Shown: piece by piece, positions 12,824 to 15,078 of the stretch
How the letters are laid out: each line of letters begins with the position of its first letter
How positions within the stretch are numbered: position 1 is the stretch's first letter
From: Desulfatirhabdium butyrativorans
GTDB lineage: Bacteria; Desulfobacterota; Desulfobacteria; Desulfobacterales; DYRK01
Assembly (NCBI GenBank): GCA_020718785.1
Contig: DYRK01000083.1
Span: forward strand, 1-15,078
Reading direction: 5' to 3'
Length of the DNA stretch: 15,078 bases
Program-made: the position numbers and the translations under genes
Notes under the pieces: model-generated
Told to the model about the DNA's origin: nothing
The model's database searches: none
What the model saw: the letters and a program-made list of their open reading frames with translations, nothing else

Positions 12824-14038
12824 TCACTGAATCGGCTTCAATTCTACCCGCCGGTTCAATGCACGGTTTTCGGCTGCAGTATTCGGCACGACCGGCTTTG
12901 TGAATCCGTAGCCTTCGGATGTCAGGCGTTCCGCGCTGATTCCCTTTCTCTCTAAATATGACTTCACCGATTCGGCACGTTTCCGCGAGAGTTCCATATT
13001 GTATGCCGCAGAACCGATATTATCCGTATGTCCCTGAATTTCCGCTTTCAGATCAGGATTCTGTTTCAGAACTGTAACGACCTCATCCAATGCCGGATAG
13101 GAAACCGGCCTGATATTCCATTTATCGTAGTCGAACAGAACACCGGCAATGACCCAGCAGCCTTTGATATTGACCTTTGCGCCTTTCGGAGTTCCGGGAC
13201 ATTCGTCATCAGAGTCATACACGCCGTCCCCGTCCGTATCTGCAATTACTGCCCTCTCTTCTCTGACAGGCTCGGATACCGCTTCTGAAGGCTGTTCCGG
13301 CGCAACTGCGGCAGGGGGCATTTCTTTCTTTGCTGCAATTTTTCCTTCGCACAGCAGAGCGCAAAGAGAGTTGATCCGATTCGGGTCCGACAGCAGGTCA
13401 GAGCCGCAGAAGTACTGTCCTCCGCCTGTCTGAGCCATATTTCTCAGGAGTTCTCCGCCCTTGTCCTCTTTTTCTTTTCCTGCAATAAAAACCGTATGGA
13501 GACTCAGCTTCTCAGCATATTTGTCTTTGATTCTGAGAACTTCATTCAGCGCATCTTCTGCCTCACGGATAGTTTCCCTCCCGTCGGAAAGAAGCAGCAA
13601 CGTCGCATTTCCGTTCATATTTCCGAGTTCATGCCCATCCATCTGACGGAGCATATCGGCTAACGGAGTGCGGCGGCTGAAGACCGGATAATCCGTAGTA
13701 AAACTATCGGCAATCCGGTCTCTCATGTCCTTTGTGTTATACGAGGCAATCGGCATGAACGGTTCGTAGTAATTCGCATCCCCTGAAATATAACGCACCC
13801 GGTAAATACCGGTTTGGCAGGGCATAGCTGACAATTCCCCGCTCAGTCGCAGCAACAGTTCCTTCAGAACCGCTGCCTTTGTCATATTCTCCTGTGCCTG
13901 AGATGTCTCCTGCATGGAGCCGGACACATCGGCAAGAATCAGCAAAGGCTTATCTGCTGCGGTTCCGGATAAAGGAAACAGTACGGTTCCCAATACCAGA
14001 ATCCATCCTGTCACTATGCAGCATTGTCGTTTTTTCAT
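12824..14038 (-). CDS. von Willebrand A / TSP3 / OmpA fusion protein
   Basis: This 404-residue secreted protein has a signal peptide (about 1-28, cut near GTAA) and a vWA domain (about 30-235). The MIDAS metal site is D37-x-S39-x-S41, T124 and D152 (SDGRE). A proline/alanine/glutamate linker follows, then one calcium-binding TSP3-like repeat (DTDGDGVYDSDDECPG, 267-282). The C-terminal OmpA domain (about 297-404) has GHTDNIGSAAYN with D339 and a downstream RxR (352-354), the peptidoglycan-binding residues. It likely tethers a metal-dependent adhesion domain to the cell wall and outer membrane. The frame is open to 14059, but the upstream ATG lies within the AAGGAGAGG site of the ATG at 14038, so I use 14038. 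Confidence 0.92.
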   Translation of the reverse strand: MKKRQCCIVTGWILVLGTVLFPLSGTAADKPLLILADVSGSMQETSQAQENMTKAAVLKELLLRLSGELSAMPCQTGIYRVRYISGDANYYEPFMPIASYNTKDMRDRIADSFTTDYPVFSRRTPLADMLRQMDGHELGNMNGNATLLLLSDGRETIREAEDALNEVLRIKDKYAEKLSLHTVFIAGKEKEDKGGELLRNMAQTGGGQYFCGSDLLSDPNRINSLCALLCEGKIAAKKEMPPAAVAPEQPSEAVSEPVREERAVIADTDGDGVYDSDDECPGTPKGAKVNIKGCWVIAGVLFDYDKWNIRPVSYPALDEVVTVLKQNPDLKAEIQGHTDNIGSAAYNMELSRKRAESVKSYLERKGISAERLTSEGYGFTKPVVPNTAAENRALNRRVELKPIQ

Positions 14039-14059
14039 TATCCTCTCCTTAATTTTCAA

Positions 14060-14215
14060 TTATATGCTGACATTATACTGCCCCTCGGCATAATCTGCGC
14101 TTTTAAAATCCGCCGTAAAACGGTTTTGCAGACCGTTTCTCCGCAAAAACGGTTTGCAAAACCGTTTTACAGAAGCGCAAATTATGACGGTGGCAAGAAT
14201 AAATCGCTTTTTCAT
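14060..14215 (-). CDS. 51-codon frame with signal-peptide start through a MITE
   Basis: An ATG at 14215 overlaps the SdrD-like stop (ATGA) and has GGAGG six bases upstream. The first 15 residues, MKKRFILATVIICAS, look like a signal-peptide start; the rest is encoded by the MITE-like element (14082-14193), which stays open to TAA at 14060. The stop is 21 bases before the OmpA-fusion start. It may be the 5' remnant of a small secreted gene that the element entered, or a coupling frame linking two genes. Whether a stable product exists is unknown. Confidence 0.4.
   Translation of the reverse strand: MKKRFILATVIICASVKRFCKPFLRRNGLQNRFTADFKSADYAEGQYNVSI
14082..14193. mobile_element. MITE-like palindromic element, copy 2
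   Basis: The right end read inward is GCCACCGTCATAATTTGCGC and the left end is CCCTCGGCATAATCTGCGC, matching copy 1 and each other as inverted repeats of about 30 bases. Inside are two hairpins: an imperfect one at 14117-14138 and a perfect one at 14146-14168 (arm AAAACGGTTT). It sits between the SdrD-like gene and the OmpA fusion gene, 18 bases after the former's stop. Confidence 0.7.
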
Positions 14216-15078
14216 CCTCCGCCTCCGGAGTCATCATTGTCAACATCGTCATCCGGGTCTGAATCGCCCGGACTGCTGACATATCTTTCCAGTACGCCGC
14301 CTTCGTAGAAATTCTCAGGCAGAATCTGAAGGCTGTAGTCGCCTTTGCAGAGATTTTCAAAGATGTAATGATCCGATTCATCGGTGACAAGCGAAGAAAG
14401 AAACTCATCTATACCCGGCGTGAAATCGCCGCTGCCGTTATTATCTCTCCAGAGATTGACTTTGACTCCGGCAATACCGCTTTCATCTGCCTGAAGGATG
14501 CCGTCATTGTCGGCATCGTTCCAGACCATGTTCCCCACACGGAGATTGCACTCGTCTCTGACCGGTACTTTTTCATAGAAACCGAAATCCACTGTCAGAT
14601 TGTTGCCGGGGACCGGCTCACTGTAAATGCCCAACGTGAAGGCTTTGCTCACTACGCCCTGACCTGACATGAGTTCTCCCTTGTCGTCATTGTCAATATG
14701 ATTATCCGGATCGCTGTTTCCGGGACTGCTGAAGTAATACTTCAATACGCCTGTCTCGAAATTCTCAGGATCAATTCGGACAATATAATCGCCTTCGCAG
14801 AGATTTCCGAACCGATAGTAACCGTTGGCGTCACTTACTGCACTGGCTGCAAGTCCGTCATTGCCCGGAGTGTAGTCGCCGCTGTTGTTATCCAGCCAGA
14901 GGCTGATTTTGACTCCGGCAATACCGCTTTCATCTGCCTGCCGGATACCGTCAAGGTTGCTGTCATTCCAGATCAGATCGCCCAGACCGAGAGTACAGAC
15001 AGCATCGCCGGTATCTTTTTCTGCATAGAAACCGAAATCCACGTTCATATTGGTATTCGGGTCCTGATCCCAGTCATT
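14212..15078 (-). CDS. SdrD_B-repeat surface protein, C-terminal part
   Basis: The visible 288 residues continue beyond the window, so the start is missing. Two SdrD_B-type Cna-like repeats are present, each with a G(D/N)xxWND...DGIxQADESGIAGV start and a DYxxxIxPENF segment. The first (about 29-178) runs to VDFGFYE; the second (about 179-288) ends early after DPDDDVDNDDSGGGG. In Gram-positive bacteria such domains are stalk repeats of cell-wall adhesins; here, with no LPXTG or membrane anchor, a secreted or surface protein is inferred. The Gly tail coincides with the GGAGGCGGAGG ribosome-binding site of the next frame. A 33-base segment is identical in both repeats. The vWA/OmpA fusion downstream suggests a surface complex. 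Confidence 0.85.
   Translation of the reverse strand, partial: NDWDQDPNTNMNVDFGFYAEKDTGDAVCTLGLGDLIWNDSNLDGIRQADESGIAGVKISLWLDNNSGDYTPGNDGLAASAVSDANGYYRFGNLCEGDYIVRIDPENFETGVLKYYFSSPGNSDPDNHIDNDDKGELMSGQGVVSKAFTLGIYSEPVPGNNLTVDFGFYEKVPVRDECNLRVGNMVWNDADNDGILQADESGIAGVKVNLWRDNNGSGDFTPGIDEFLSSLVTDESDHYIFENLCKGDYSLQILPENFYEGGVLERYVSSPGDSDPDDDVDNDDSGGGG

Noticed and set aside
14103..14408. 101-residue minus-strand open frame
   Set aside because: It overlaps the SdrD-like coding region in another frame and then reads the MITE; the SdrD frame has clear domain support.

Overview
The window is about 15 kb of a Gram-negative bacterial chromosome with moderate GC. Outer-membrane and periplasmic proteins (OmpA-like, beta-barrel, TRAP) show an envelope with an outer membrane. 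The many short palindromic repeats between genes, the DUF2283/DUF4258 gene pair and the SdrD-like and dockerin-like surface proteins resemble large, repeat-rich genomes of Desulfobacterota such as Desulfonema relatives. That placement is inference from gene style, not a database match. Every gene I accept is on the minus strand, so the window reads from right to left.

Right end (15078 to 11920): a surface and outer-membrane cassette. It holds the C-terminal part of a secreted SdrD_B-repeat protein (cut by the window edge), a 51-codon frame that overlaps its stop and runs through a MITE-like palindrome, a von Willebrand A/TSP3/OmpA fusion protein, and a small outer-membrane beta-barrel.

Middle (11919 to 9973): a repeat-rich stretch. 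It contains one MITE-like element, one copy of a REP-like repeat, a truncated secreted dockerin-like gene remnant, a 160-bp palindromic element, a DUF4258/DUF2283 gene pair that looks like a toxin-antitoxin-type module, and an array of five palindromic units of about 112 bp separated by near-identical 10-bp spacers. The DUF pair sits exactly where a spacer would be between two such palindromes.

Next (9972 to 7934): a small antitoxin-like protein followed by the DctQ and DctM membrane subunits of a TRAP transporter. No DctP receptor gene is present.

Left half (7841 to 1): an extended phosphate operon in the order pstS, pstC, pstA, pstB, phoU, minimal histidine kinase, LMW-phosphatase-type arsenate reductase, EAL-CBS-GGDEF protein. 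It starts behind an array of four 11-bp-spaced repeats with Pho-box architecture and ends at bidirectional terminator-like hairpins. PstS captures phosphate, PstCAB imports it using ATP, and PhoU reports transport state to a kinase. The last three genes would add a signalling output, arsenate detoxification and a cyclic-di-GMP-type module. Three of the four pst/phoU gaps, at the pstS-pstC, pstA-pstB and pstB-phoU junctions, carry GTGAGAA-type heptad repeats. The pstC-pstA gap carries different hairpins.

Several start codons were moved inward from the longest open frame because a ribosome-binding site and the upstream gene's end support the shorter form.
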